Source of the DNA: Saccharum officinarum
Taxonomy: Eukaryota; Streptophyta; Magnoliopsida; Poales; Poaceae
Assembly: GCA_020631735.1 (NCBI GenBank)
Contig: CM036215.1
Location: 16,580,346-16,644,345, forward strand
Length of the DNA: 64,000 bases
Reading direction: 5' to 3'
In this document: positions 20,538 to 33,400 of the stretch, one piece after another
Layout: each line of letters starts with the position of its first letter
How positions within the stretch are numbered: the first letter of the stretch is position 1
The notes under the pieces: model-generated
Told to the model about the DNA's origin: nothing
What the model saw: the letters and a program-made list of their open reading frames with translations, nothing else
The model's database searches: none
Translations under genes and position numbers: made by a program

Positions 20538-21560
20538 GGTGAAATTCTTAGTTGGTCCTTGTCACCAGGAAAAAAGAAGATTTGATTCGTGAATCAAAAA
20601 GAGCAGTACTATAAGAAATGTTAATGCCAAAGGTTCTCTCAGATAACTTCCATGAACCAGGCAGATCACACATCCAGATATGTGTACAAGAACTCAATAA
20701 TCAAATGGTTTAGCAATTGGAGATATGCGCAAAAGCCTGATGAAGGCACAGCACCAATTGTTGCAACACTTGACGGAAAATGAATGTGACACCATGGGCA
20801 TCTGCAGAGCATGTGAAAATGTTTTTCAGTGCATCAAAGCTTGGAAGATTTGGTTTGTTTGGAAGCCTTTGCTCCATGGCATAGTGCGATTTCCTCTGAG
20901 ATGAAAACAGGCTGATGCAAATGTGAGAGCTTACAGTTTGTTCATTGGTGGGTTTACTTGTGCCAGGCAAAGTTTCAAGTTAAAACATTTTCAGGGTGTT
21001 CAGCTGCCTGTCCCTTTGCTCCTGGACCAAATGAATTTGGTATCTTAATTTAGTTATTTATTATGATCAGTATCTGGATGAACTTACCAGTTTATGCAAC
21101 GATGGAGCTTGAGATCAGTAGAGTTATCTGAGCTTCTGCAATCAGGAATATAGCAAACCTGTTGGTTGTTGAACTTCAGTCAGTAGCAGGATTCAAGAGC
21201 CTCGAATGAGTTGAACAGAGTCCATAATCCATGTGCTTGAAGCCAGAATGTGGTCCTGGGGTGCTGATCCTGTTGGTGTATGCCATGCTTTTCAGAAGAT
21301 GTGGGTATGACTGCACTCATAGGTGTGTGATGGCAAAACAAAGATGCATATCATAGGACCTGCCCATGCACAAATAAATTGTCCAAGGTGAATTATTGCC
21401 AATGTCTCTTCCCATGAGTCATGATGGAGAAAGTGCCAATTCAAATGGAATGGCTCCAACATGATGTTACTGTCAAAATTCGAAATCCTTTTATTTTCGT
21501 CTATTAAAGAGTATTTAAGTCCTTGAAGTACTTGGAAGGTTTGTTTCAAATTGTCAAGGA
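20538..21560 (+). ncRNA. Possible terminal exon of a non-coding or untranslated transcript
   Basis: Sequence after the acceptor-like tract at 20526-20537 has more balanced composition than its surroundings but is closed in all frames above 90 codons. The minus-strand frames 20970-20710 and 21564-21292 show no domain. It could be a 3' UTR exon or a lncRNA exon. This is a guess from composition and one splice-site-like motif. Confidence 0.15.
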
Positions 21561-21723
21561 ACATGTATTTTTTTTAACAAGATCTGATTATTTCTTACAA
21601 GAGTGAAACAAAACTAAAGAAAGAAAAAAATAAAGTTTGGCAAAATTATTAATGCAAAACGATCAATTAAAGAAAAGAGTTGATACTACAATTCGACTAC
21701 TCAATCAATTGGTAGTATCCCTA

Positions 21724-21885
<162 letters not shown>

Positions 21886-22215
21886 TTAACTGGAATTGAA
21901 GGTTTTAATACCCATGTCCCTGTGTACAAGGTGGCAGCTAGTTGGAAGTCGAGGAAGGGTATGTATGTGTGAAGCTCAATCAAAAGTGCATCCACACAGT
22001 TGCCCAGCGAAAGGAAACCAAGGATTTCTCAACCTCAGTTGCTCCGCAAACTCAATTATCATTCTCATTACTGTGAAAAAATAATTGTCATCTTGAGATG
22101 ATATGCGTCACAGTTTGCATGATTTGACTTTGGTCCGTATCTACCGTGTGTGCAGATTCTCTGCGCTGAATTGTTTTCTGAAGCCAACTGCACAGATGTT
22201 TTGGTGTCTGGACGA

Positions 22216-22241
22216 CCCCCCCCCCCCCCCCCCCCCCCCCC
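22216..22241 (+). repeat. C26 homopolymer
   Basis: Twenty-six consecutive C residues. Confidence 0.9.
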
Positions 22242-22917
22242 ACAACCAATAAGGTCGTTCTGGTGGTACGCACCTTCAATCTGCAAGCATCTTAACATTT
22301 CAGCAAGGATTGGCTCAAAGAAAACAGCATTGACATTAACATTTCAGAGTGGTCGAGGAACAAACAGCATTGACGTGTAGTTGTGCGAAACAGCCCAGTT
22401 CAAATTGATGGTGATTTTCTGGGGCATGGCCTCCTGAATCATCTTCTGTCCGTGATGGCCCTGTGCAATGGTTCCATGTGACCTACTGGATTTACATCCA
22501 ACATGCTGGCGCATGGACTTCGCACAAACCAACATGCGGACACACGAACTTCGGAAAATTTGTGTTTCAATCAGGTCACTTACCGTGCTGACATGTGGAG
22601 TTCTGAATGTTGTTCTATGCATTTCTGGATGTACTTCGGCAAGTTAGGCAATAATCACTTGCTATGCGTTTGACACATGAACATGATGTTTGCCTTTTTT
22701 GGACGGTAGGGATTTCTGATAAGGAAAGACACTCACACCATCCATCGGACAGGCATGGGTGTAGTCGCCTCGTCGGTACGTTGTTTGCTCCATGTACATT
22801 TGCTTGCCCTGCAGACGGATCTCAATCCCATGCCCGTTGCGTTCTGATTGTGGTGGCCGAATGGTTCTTAGGCTCCAAAAGAGTTTCAGCCCAGAACGAT
22901 CGATGGGTTGGAAAAAG

Positions 22918-22941
22918 TTTTTTTTTTTTTTTTTTTTTTTT
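22918..22941 (+). repeat. T24 homopolymer
   Basis: Twenty-four consecutive T residues next to a GC-rich 100-base stretch. It could be the poly(A) end of a minus-strand retroposed sequence. Confidence 0.9.
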
Positions 22942-23047
22942 GCCACGCGTGTCCGGACGGCTGCGTGTTGCTGCGCCCCGCGCCGCTTGCTGCTGCTGCG
23001 CTCCGCGCCTGCCCACGCCAACAACCGAGATACTGCTGCTTCCCGTT

Positions 23048-23400
23048 TACGCGTGGTCTGGTTCAGTTTTCACCCTAAAATTTTACACCCTATCACAACG
23101 GATATTTAAACACATGTATAGAGTATTAAATATAAACTAAAAAAACAACTAATTATACAAATTGCGTGTAATTTGCGAGACGAAATTTTTAAGCCTAATT
23201 AGTCTATGATTTGACAATAAAGTACTATAGGGACACATGTGCTAATGACAGATTAATTAGGCTTAATAAATTTGTCTCGCGGTTTACTGACGGATTCTGT
23301 AATTTATTTTTTTTATTAATATCTGAACATCTCATACGACACCCCATGTAACACAAGATGTGATACCTCATAACTTACACCCTGAAATTAAACAAGGCCT
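23048..23400. mobile_element. Grass MITE, copy 1 of a family also at 56237-56585
   Basis: The order of blocks is shared with 56237-56585: TTTTCACCCT, an ATGTATAGAGTATTAAAT block, GAGACGAA, AAGCCTAATTAGTC, CATGTGCTAATGA, TTAATTAGGCTTAATAAATT, GTCTCGCGGTTT and a C-rich end. The internal pair AAGCCTAATTAGTC and TTAATTAGGCTTAATAAATT can form a hairpin. It is a well-known type of abundant grass MITE whose superfamily I do not assign here. Confidence 0.75.
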
Positions 23401-23704
23401 AATTATAACATGTACGTGGGGGCCTGCCAAGCTGCATGCAAGAGAGGGAGGGAGCACAACGTGCATACTCAGGTGTTGACTCAGTTGCATGCTGCACCCT
23501 GGTTCTACATGCGTTGGGTACTGGCCCGCTCTGGTGCTTTGCACACGCATGCACTTTGACTGGGGAGTGCTTGGCCGTTTGGTTTGCGTGCACGTCCAAT
23601 TGTTGGAGTTGACCCGTGACAGAGATGGGTAGCGCTGGCTAGGTGCGTGCAGTGCGTGCGTGTCTGCGAGTCAAAGCGCGTGGGGAGTAGCACTTGCTGC
23701 AATA

Positions 23705-23932
23705 TATTCCCTTCATGACCCTAAAGAAAGTCGTTTTGGACATCAACATAGTCTCAAAAAACCAACTTCGACCACTATTTTTGCTATATAAAACTATATT
23801 TCGAGATGAATCTACTTACATCACTTTCATATTTTCAAATTCAACCCAAAAGAATTTATTTATAATTAAAGTTTAAAATATTTGACTTAACACAACCTCA
23901 AAACGACTTTATTTAGAAACACAGAGGGAGTA
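23705..23932. mobile_element. Stowaway-like MITE (degraded)
   Basis: It runs from TATTCCCTTCATGACC to AAACACAGAGGGAGTA, with inner inverted blocks AAAGTCGTTTTGGACA and AAACGACTTTATTTAG. The TA dinucleotide at both ends is the usual target duplication. The left terminus has drifted from the CTCCCTCCGT consensus. Confidence 0.75.
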
Positions 23933-24039
23933 CTAAAACAAGGTGAAATAAATTGAAACATACGCTTACAACATATGTGTATAACCACTACAACATATAC
24001 AACATGTGTTTAAAATATATACAACATTCAGATAAAATA

Positions 24040-24888
24040 TGTAACACCCCTGGTGTTAAACATGCATTAACATCTGCAAATCATAAGCATAAGCATCATC
24101 AGGCATGTCATTTCATGTTAATGCTTGTTTAGTTTAATTTAATGCTCTGTTGCTTGTGAACCTGTTAAAAGTAGTTCAAGTGCTTGATGGTTGACCACTA
24201 AAACAACTTAGAAATATTTAGGAAGCAATTTAGGACAAAATTTATATTAATCATGTTGTCTAATTTAGTTCCTAACCAATTCTTCAAAAAATAGGTTTTT
24301 GCAGTTAAATTGGCTTTAATTTTGTAATTCAAAATCTAGCAAGAATTTTCCTTTGATCCTTTAAGCAATTTTGTAGAGCATGAAAATTGGAGCAACTTTT
24401 GTTTTTGACTCTTTCTTGAAAACGCTTGGAAAATGCTCCAAAATGCATTTTTATTCGCTATCATTGAGAAAATAAAAAGAAGAAGAAATTTTATTTGAAA
24501 AATTCCCAGCGCCTCCCGCTGGGCTGACCCATTGGGCCAAGCCCACGCTCGTGCTCCAGCGCCGTGCCCAACCGTGGCAGAGCCTGACCGCCGCGTGGCC
24601 ACCAGCAACCGGCCACTGTGGGCGGTGCTGCTAGCTAGCCGCGTCTTCAAGGCTGTCAGAGAGCGCCTCCCTCTTCTCCACTCACCCCATTCACTCCACT
24701 TCCTCCTCCTTCGCCTTGCTCGCAGCAGTAGAGCAGCCGCTGCTCTGCGTGTCGCCATGCCCTTCTGCCAGCGCCGTACACCGCCACCGCGGCCTCTTTC
24801 TCCGCTTCGGCTCGCTTGCTCCTCCGCCTTCACCGCTCGTCCTCGCCGTGCCATCCGCAGCTCTTATCGCAAGGTAGGGGGGGCGATT
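24040..24888 (+). mobile_element. Fragment of an older chromovirus-type LTR, host of the nested element
   Basis: Begins TGTAACACCCCTGGTG, the usual TGTAACACC start of Tekay/Del-like LTRs, and runs 849 bases until it is cut by the next LTR at 24889. The GC-rich part 24510-24860 gives long but low-complexity frames on both strands. Its remainder should follow the inserted element, but that lies in or beyond the assembly gap at 35478. Confidence 0.65.
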
Positions 24889-27809
24889 TGTAACACCCAA
24901 AAATCTTAAAAGTTTGAATTAGATGAAATTTGAAGTTAAAAGAGATTTAGTTATGAGTTTAAATAGGTTAGATAATAATTAATGGGGGTCAAAGTTTAAA
25001 ATATTAGGTGGAATATTTGATGATGCGTTCATATTGTTGCATTTGTTTTATAGTGTGGTGTGGTTTTGATTTTATTTGATTTGGATTTGAAAATCTATTT
25101 AAATGGTTTAGAAAACAAATGTAAATGAGAAAAGAAAAAAAAGAAAAAAGAGAAAACTTACCTGTGCCGCGGCTTGGAGGCCTGCTCTTGTCGGCCTGCT
25201 CCTCCCCTTCCTTGCTGTTGGGCCAAGCGAGACCGAGCCCGCTTCCCCCGCTCTTCCCCGCGCCTGCGTGGGCCGGCCCAGGAGCCGCTGCTGCCGCGCG
25301 TCCCTCTCTTCAGTGCCGCTGACGGGTAGGACCCACTTGTCAGCCGCTCCTTCTTCCTCATGTCGTAACCGAGCCGGTCACGAACTCAATCTTCACCGAA
25401 TCAAAATCGATCTTCTCAGGATTTCGATCCAAGTTGAGGTGTCCCAACCCCATATAAGCTAGAGCCGAGCCTATCTCCTTCCGTTTTACCCGGGTTTTGA
25501 GTCGTAGTTTTGCCCTAGCCGAGCCGTCGCAAGCTCCAACGCCGCTGTTGCTAGGACTCGTCGTTGGCCGCTACAATCGCCTCGGTAAGCAAATTGGTGA
25601 GCTCGCCATCTTCTTCTCTTCCTCCCCATGTTTTTCTTTTGAGCTGTAGTGCTTTGAATCGGGGGTTTTCGAAGCTTCCACGAGTCGGCAATGGCGCCGC
25701 CGCCATCCCGTGCCGCATCCCGTCCTCGGACCGACATAGCTTACCTAAATCGTGTAGATGAGTTCGCCTTGAGCTCCTGGTTCGAGTGGTGCCAGCCGCA
25801 CTTCCTATTGTGGTCTAAATCGTCGATTTGATGATTCCGGCGAAGTTCCGGCCATGGCGCCACCGTGCGGGTGAGATTTCCGGCGACAGCGCCACCGGGC
25901 CGTCTCCGGGGTTGCTGTGAGTCGTTCGTTTCCCGATCAACGGCCTAGAATAGATGATACCCCTTCGCGGGTAAAAATTGTTAAAGAGCCCCTGTGTTTT
26001 CATGAAATAGAACCCGCAGTCCTTAGCGTCATTTAGGAGATACATTTTTTAGTTCTGAAAACGTATTTCTTCTCGGTAAATCAAAAATACGTTTTCTGGT
26101 ATTTACAGTTTTGCCACTAAACTTGTTTTGGTCATAAAATCTTTGTTTTAACTCCGATTTGATCCGTTCAAGTTGCGTTAGGTTCGTATTTGCGAGCTCT
26201 ACATGTTAGTGTAGCTGTACAGTAGGTTTGAGAAATTTAATTTCTGAGTTTACATTAAAGTAATTATTTATCTAAAGGAAATCTTGGAAAATTCATAACT
26301 TTCACGTTTTAAATCCGAATTTCGTGATCTTTACGTCTGTGTGATCGTAGTAACGTGTAGAAGAGTTTTACAAACTTTTCATACTGTTTTGCTACTATTG
26401 GTGTACTATTCTAATTATGTCTTTTTGTTTGCTTCGTGTATGATTGCTCGGATGATTGTGTGTTGATGATTGATGATCGAGTATAGACGGTGAGCAGTTT
26501 CTCGATGATCCGGAGTATTATTTTGAGCCAGATCAGCAGTATCATCAGGAAAACTTTGATCAAGGCAAGTATAACATGAGACCATCCTTGTTACCTATTC
26601 ACTGAAATTATCATACATTTGCATGTGTCTTCCTTAACCACCATAGAGATTATAACTTAGAGATTGATATCTTGATTCCTTGACACATATGGGTTATGCA
26701 TTTGAATAGCTATTGCTAGTGCTTAATTAAGAATAATGATCTTGTAATTTGAATAATGGATTGAGCAATCAACTATTAATATGATTTTATTACTGTTGAA
26801 ATAGGGGACTAGAGCGTGTGTTGTGTTGTTTGTTTGACGCTCTAGTTACTCTCTGTAAGGACTTACCTGTAAGTGATAACCGGGATTGACAGTACAACTG
26901 TGAGGGCTATATGGCTCTGGCTTTAGTTATTTAGAGGACCTTTTCTAACTTGTTAGTGGTTATCTTAAATGGCGTAAGAATGGATTGCCACGTTGGGTGT
27001 AGGACAACCTCTAGTCTTATGAGTATAGCCATGAAGGAAGTGCGCCATTTAAAAAGGGGGTTCCTACATCTGCCTGCCGAGTGAATCTAATGACCCTAAC
27101 TTGTTAGACGAACCTTTAAGTGGCTTTTATATGATTTCCGGTGTTTTGGAGAGCCACGAACCCATGCATTTGGAAGTTATGACTCATAGTGAAAGTGTAC
27201 ACCTCTGCGTAGAGTTTAATAAACTGGTATACTAGCCGTGCTCACGGATACGAGCAGCCTTAGGGATTCTTACAGAATAGTTGATCACCATTGTTATATT
27301 ATGTTTAAATATTGTTTATTGTTAATATGCTCATAATTAATGCTATTTCATTATCCTTATTACAATTGATCGTTGGTTCACTAATGGGAAGAATATTATC
27401 TTGATACCACTCAATTGCTAAGTAAATGATTAATAAAATCTAAATGCAGTAAACCAGTGTCTAACCTTTTGAGCCTCATTAACCCCATGATATATTTGCG
27501 GAGTTCGACATGGACTCACTCTTGCTATTTCCACCATAACAGATGAAGAATATGAAGATGATTATCGTAATGAGTACTAGTCTTGATGTCAACTAGTCAA
27601 CCGTGTCCCTGTGTTTGGAGTTTCTGCTAGAGATTTACTACTAGTTGCTACAATTTATTGTATAAGACTATGTGTTAAATATTTATTCGCTATGTAATAA
27701 GCACTGTGATGATACTATGTAATTTGTCTACTTATGTGTGCGACCGTTTCCTGGGGCGCACATGAGTCTTTTATGCATCCTATTTTTGTCCTTAAAAATG
27801 GGTGCGACA
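24889..27809 (+). mobile_element. 5' LTR of the plus-strand chromovirus
   Basis: Starts TGTAACACCC and ends GGGTGCGACA, 2921 bases, followed by a primer-binding site. Its first 1.65 kb match the 3' LTR (33830-35477) with only scattered differences (about two in the first 70 bases). A TATA-like CATATAAGC lies near 25450. The 26880-27560 part shares conserved blocks with the solo LTR at 58801-63282. GC-rich frames at 25125-25760 are LTR sequence, not genes. Confidence 0.92.
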
Positions 27810-27812
27810 GAT

Positions 27813-27826
27813 TGATATCAGAGCCG
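27813..27826 (+). other. Primer-binding site of the plus-strand chromovirus
   Basis: TGATATCAGAGCCG, three bases after the LTR end, matches the initiator methionine tRNA complement TGGTATCAGAGCCG except for one G-to-A change. Confidence 0.85.
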
Positions 27827-27999
27827 TATTGACTGTAGGACGCAAACCTAGTTAGAATGGTCGTCATTAGTGTCTATGCTTCACCTATTTCATGCTTAAT
27901 TCTTTCACCTTGATAATTGCTAAATTTTTATGCTTCTTCTACCTTATTCTATTGTGAAAATATATTGATTCTATCTAATCTATGTCAAAATTCTCATAG

Positions 28000-28704
28000 A
28001 TGCCTCTTCATCCTCGTATGTCCGTTGCTCAGTACGTTGGTCGCTTCAAACCCCAGGAACCCCATGTTGATGGTGACCAAGAGATATCGGATGCTGAATC
28101 AAGAGTGGGAGATACTTCAATGGAGAATTCAGTCATGGGATGGACCACGAAGTTTCACATCATGGTTCCTAAAGCTGATGTTTTCTTCCATGACATGATG
28201 ACAAGAACTTTAGATAATTATTACTACGATTGAGAAGCTACGTTGGAGTATCGCTGCAAGGAGTACAGTCATCCATTGATGGGTTCTTACTGGGAGACTG
28301 AGCTATGGGTCAAGACAATGGATCCTACCACTAAGGAGCCTAAGGTGGAGTCAAAGTTCATCACCTGAGTGAGCCAGGCAACTATAGAAACAAGTATGGA
28401 AGATGTCGCCTACAATGCGTTTGTCTACTACCATGGTCTTCGCCCAGATAAGACGTTGCAGGGTGCACTCCGACATTTTCCCTGTCTCTTACATGACAAG
28501 GGTGTTTGGACCGTGCCGCTCGCTGATGATTCATCCTTGACCTTACAAGCCACAGTGGGACTAGTTCGTGAGTTGGCCCTTCATGAGGCGGATTTGAAAG
28601 ATGAGTTGCTAAGGGAAAAGGAACAGAAAGAGCAAGCTTATAAGGAGATCGATGAACTAAGGGCTGCGCTAGGGCTTCCCAAGAATTATGAGAAGCTCAA
28701 TTAA
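28000..28704 (+). pseudogene. Accessory ORF upstream of gag (chromovirus ORF0-like), two in-frame TGA stops
   Basis: From ATG 28000 one frame runs 234 codons to TAA at 28702-28704, interrupted only by TGA at 28231 and 28366, both possible CGA-to-TGA changes. The N terminus is MPLHPRMSVAQYVGRF. The middle reads GSYWETELWVKTM, then SMEDVAYNAFVYYHG, an arrangement of strands followed by a helix. The C terminus is a charged coiled coil (ELALHEADLKDELLREKEQK). No family is recognised. The layout (globular part, then coiled coil, between primer-binding site and gag) matches the accessory ORF of the minus-strand element at 51426-50415, but the histone-H3-like start of that protein is absent here. 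The ATG directly follows an AG, as in a splice acceptor. Confidence 0.65.
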
Positions 28705-29403
28705 AATTAGGAAATCACTATGTAATAGAAACGATATTAGTATGCGAGTCAATCTGAGTTTGGTAATGCTGAGTATTAGTATGTGGTGTGAACAATTGTG
28801 TGCTTGATGAATTATTATTATGATAATGTGTGATTTGGATCTTTGTAATGAGTGCTGGAGCTTTGTGGACATGTCTACAAGTTCCATAGTTAAGAATATT
28901 AAGTTTGATCATGAATATTAAGTTGGGATCGGGGTAAACTTAGTTATGTGTTTTGCTGATTTCTAGATCAGTCCGGGGTGTTTCAGGAATAACTAAAAAT
29001 CTGTTCATGAGAAATTTATGAAATTTTACTGGGAATAATTAGACTTCTGTATCTTTCCAACCCCATAAGAATCATATTTTTATCTATTATGAGCTAAGAG
29101 ATATACATGTTCCAAGTTGGGGTCACTATGCAGTCTGGAATTCTAAAACAGTTTTGGTTAAGCTCAGTTTTTGACTAATTTATTGATAGAATATGGAAAA
29201 GTGATGTTAATAAAAGTCGTATATAATTTCATAAGCTTTCCAACCATGTAAAGATCACCTTAATTGGATTTCTGTAACTCGAGATATGACAGTTTTACTG
29301 AGTTGCTGAAATTGGAATTCGCCCAGAGAATTCAAATTTACTTATATATGGTATACATCATCTAGAATAATACTGAGCTTTGTCTTTGGTGCTTTGAAAA
29401 CAG
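28705..29403 (+). mobile_element. Spacer between accessory ORF and gag
   Basis: AT-rich, closed in all frames. It ends TTTGAAAACAG directly before the gag ATG at 29404, resembling an intron 3' end. Confidence 0.5.
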
Positions 29404-30440
29404 ATGGCAGCCAGAGGTCGTGGCAGAGGTTGTGGAGGTGCTACCCACCCATTACTATGGAGGAACTTATGAATACACAGAATCAAATGATGCAGATGTT
29501 CATGCAGCACCTGCAGAACAACCCTCTTGCAGGAGGACCACCACCTGTTCATGTGAGAGACAAGTGTGGTGAATTTTTGAAAGGACGTCCTCCAGTGTTC
29601 TCTCATGCTGCTGATCCATTGGAGGTGGATGATTGGGTACGAGCGGTGAAGAAACAGTTGAATATCGCTCAATGTAATGATCTGAAAAAGTGTTATACGC
29701 ATCTGGCCAGTTACAGAGAACATCTCAGACTTGGTGGGAGTCATATCAAGTTGCACATCCTGACAATGCTCCTCCTATCACTTGGAATGAATTTGTTAGA
29801 GATTTTAAAGCTCGCCATATTCCTGAAGGTGTAATTGAGCTGAAGCAGGAAGAATTCAGGAATCTCAGGATAGGACAGATGAGTGTTAGTGAGTATCATG
29901 ACAAGTTCTCGCAGTTGGCTCGCTATGCTCCCAATGAAGTGAGGGAAGATGCAGATAAGCAGCGTTTTTTTCTTAAGGGAATTTATTATGATCTTCGTTT
30001 GCAGCTAAAGGGTAATAATTATGCCAGTTTCTAGGAACTTGTGAATAAGGCTATTGTGCTGGATAATGAACGTCGAGAGATGGACAGAAAAGGAAGATGA
30101 AAGAACAAGGTGTTGGGAACAATAATCGCCAACGAACAAATTCTCAGCATGGGTTTCATTCAAAATTCTAAGGACCAGTCAGTCAGTGGAACCGTAATTC
30201 AAATCAACAGTGGTCTCAGAATAGACAGAGTAATCAGTTTCAGCAACGATCCTAATATCAGCATAACAGACAGTTCCAACAGCAGAGTGGTCAGCGAACT
30301 CCACGTCAGGGTAATTCTAACTCTACCCCAATGAAGACCAGTGCACCTAGTATTCCTAATCTGTGTTATCGCTGTGGAGAGCCTAGACACTATGCTAATC
30401 ATTGTCCCAAGAAGCAGAATCAGCAGACACCGTAGGGGCA
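29404..30440 (+). pseudogene. Chromovirus gag (capsid and zinc knuckle), frameshifted
   Basis: Starts MAARGRGRG at 29404, then shifts frame within 60 bases and again near 29690. The body shows KGRPPVFSHAADPLEVDDWV, then GQLQRTSQTWWESYQ, ARHIPEGVIELKQEEF and the block MSVSEYHDKFSQLARYAP, the plant gypsy gag domain. A CCHC zinc knuckle, CYRCGEPRHYANHC, is at 30362-30403 and binds retrotransposon RNA. Further TAG/TAA stops interrupt the tail at about 30033, 30099 and 30435. It runs into the protease of pol at 30463. Confidence 0.88.
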
Positions 30441-30462
30441 AAGGTCATTCAATACTGGAAAG

Positions 30463-33400
30463 GTGAATCATGTGTCTACTGAAACAGCACAGATGGAGCC
30501 TGAAGTAATGCTTGGTACGTTCAATGTTCATTCTACCCCTGCAATCATTCTTTTTGATCCAGGAGCTTCGTATACTTTTATTTCAAACATTTTTGTTAAG
30601 ATGCATAGCGTACACATGCTTGCCATGAAAGAACCTCTCTTAGTAAATTCACTTGGGGGTACCATGCAAACCACTAATCGATATCTTCCAGTTAGTATGG
30701 TTTTAAGGGGGATAGAGTTTAAGATAGCTCCTATAGTGTTGAGGACATCTGACATTGATGTGATTTTGGGAATGGATTGGATGAAACAAAATCAGGCAGT
30801 GATTCAGTGTCAGCAGAAGGTAGTAGTTGTGAATGCACCTAATGGAGAGAAAATTAGTGTGGATATAGCAGTGCAGAAGCAACCAACCGCCGTAGTGAAT
30901 CAGCTTGATGAAGATGCTAGTAAAGAGAATCCAGTTATCAGTGATTTTCCAGATGTTTTTCCAGATGATTTGCCAGGTATGCCACCTGACCGAGACATTG
31001 AATTTCTTATTGAATTATTACCTGGAACTGCACCCAAGCTAAACGACCATATAGGATGGAAGTAGATGAATTAGAAGAACTTAAGAAACAAATTAAAGAA
31101 TTACAAGATAAAGGTTTTATTCGTCCTAGTTCGTCACCTTGGGGTGCGCCAGTTATTTTTATTGATAAGAAAGATGGTAGTCATAGAATGTGTGTGGATT
31201 ATCGGTCTCTTAATGAAGTAACTATCAAGAACAAGTATCCTTTGCCTAGAATTGATGACTTGTTTGACCAGTTGAGAGGTGCTTGTGTGTTCTCTAAGAT
31301 TGATTTGCGTTCTGGTTATCATCAATTGAAGATTCGTGCCTCTGATATTCCAAAGACAACTTTTACTACGAGATATGGTTTGTATGAGTATACGGTTATA
31401 TCATTTGGTTTGACCAATGCACCTGCCTACTTTATGTACATGATGAATAAGGTGTTCATGGAGTATCTTGATAAATTTGTGGTGGTATTTATTGATGATA
31501 TATTGGTATTTTCCAAGATGGAGAAAGAGCATGCTGAACATCTGAGGTTGGTATTGCAGAAACTCAGAGAGCATAAACTATATGCTAAGCGAAGTAAGTG
31601 TGCGTTTTGGTTGAAGGAAGTCTCTTTTCTTGGTCATATTGTCTCTAATGGTGGAATATCAGTAGATCCAGGCAAGGTAAAGGATGTATTGAATTGGAAG
31701 CCACCTACTGATGTGGGAGGGATTCGTAGTTTCTTGGGTTTAGCTGGATATTACAGACGATTCATTGAAGGGTTTTCTAAACTTGCTAAACCTATGACAT
31801 CTCTGCTAGAGAAGAATGCCAAGTTTGTATGGTCTGAACAATGTCAAGCTAGTTTTGAAGAATTGAAGAAGAGATTGACTACAACACCTGTCTTAGTATT
31901 GCCAGATTTAAGTAAGAAGTTCTCTATTTATTGTGATGCTTCTCGTCAAGGTTTGGGGTGTGTTCTTATGCAAGAAGGGAGAGTTGTTGCCTATGCATCT
32001 AGGCAGTTGAGAAAGCATGAGCTGAATTATCCTACTCATGATTTAGAGTTAGCAGCTGTAGTTCATGCTTTGAAGATTTGAAGACACTATTTGATTGGAC
32101 ATAAGAGTGATATATACACCGATCATAAGAGTTTGAAGTATATTTTCACTTAGTCTGATCTGAATTTGAGGCAACATAGATGGTTGAAGTTGATTAAGGA
32201 CTATGATCTAGAGATACACTATCATCCTGGTAAGGCTAATGTTGTAGCTGATGCTCTTAGCAGGAAGAGTTATGCTAAGGAGATGCAAATGTTGTCCATG
32301 ACAAGTGAGTTGTGTGCTGAATTTGAATATCTGAATTTGGGAATTGTTGCTAATACAATGGAATTAGTGATAGAACCTACATTAGAGCAAGAAATATACA
32401 AGGGTCAGTTGAAGGATGCGAAACTAAAGAAGATAGCAGAGGATATAGTGATTGGTAAGTCACCAGGGTTTCGAATGGATGATAATGGAATTTTGTGCCT
32501 GAGGATCAGTCTATTAGGCAGGCAATCCTTCGTGAAGCTCATGAGTCAGCTTATTCTATTCATCCCGGAAGTACTAAGATGTATCTAGATCTCAAACAGA
32601 AGTACTAGTGGGTTGGAATGAAAAGGGATGTAGCTGAGTATGTGGCAGTGTGTGACACTTGTTAGAGAGTGAAAGCTGAGCATCAGAGACCAGCTAGATT
32701 GTTGCAACTAATGAAGATTCCTGAATGGAAGTGGGAGGAAGTTGGTATGGACTTTATAGTGGGGTTACCTCGTACTCAGAGAGGTTATGACTCTATTTGG
32801 GTGATAGTAGACCGGTTAACTAAAGTTGTTCATTTCATACCAGTCAAGACTACTTATCATGGGCAAGATTGGCAGAGTTGTATATGGAGAGGATAGTGTG
32901 TTTGCATGGAGTTCCAAAGAAGATTGTGTCTGATCGAGGTTCGTAGTTTACGTCACATTTTTGGAAGGCTGTACATGAATCTTTAGGTACAAAGTTGAAT
33001 TTTAGTACAGCATATCATCCACAGACAGATGGGTAGACTAAAAGGACCAACCAGATACTAGAAGACATGTTGAGGGCCTATGCATTGCAATATGGAACTA
33101 GTTGGGATAAGAGTTTGCCTTATGCAGAATTTTCTTATAACAACAGTTATCAACAGAGTCTTAAGATGGCACCGTTTGAAGCTTTGTATGGACGTAAGTG
33201 TAGAACTCCATTGTTTTGGGATCAGATGGGTGAGTCTCAGGTATTTGGTACAGATGTTCTTAGAAACACAGAGGATCAAGTGCGAGTGATTCGTGAGAAT
33301 TTGAGAGTAGCGCAATCTCGTCAGAAGAGTTATGCTGACAACCGAAGGAGGGAATTAGTTTTTGAGGTAGGTGATTATGTCTATTTGAAGGTGTCACCCA

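Noticed and set aside
24336..24909. ORFs of 172 and 125 codons on opposite strands
   Set aside because: GC-rich part of an LTR fragment, low-complexity translation.
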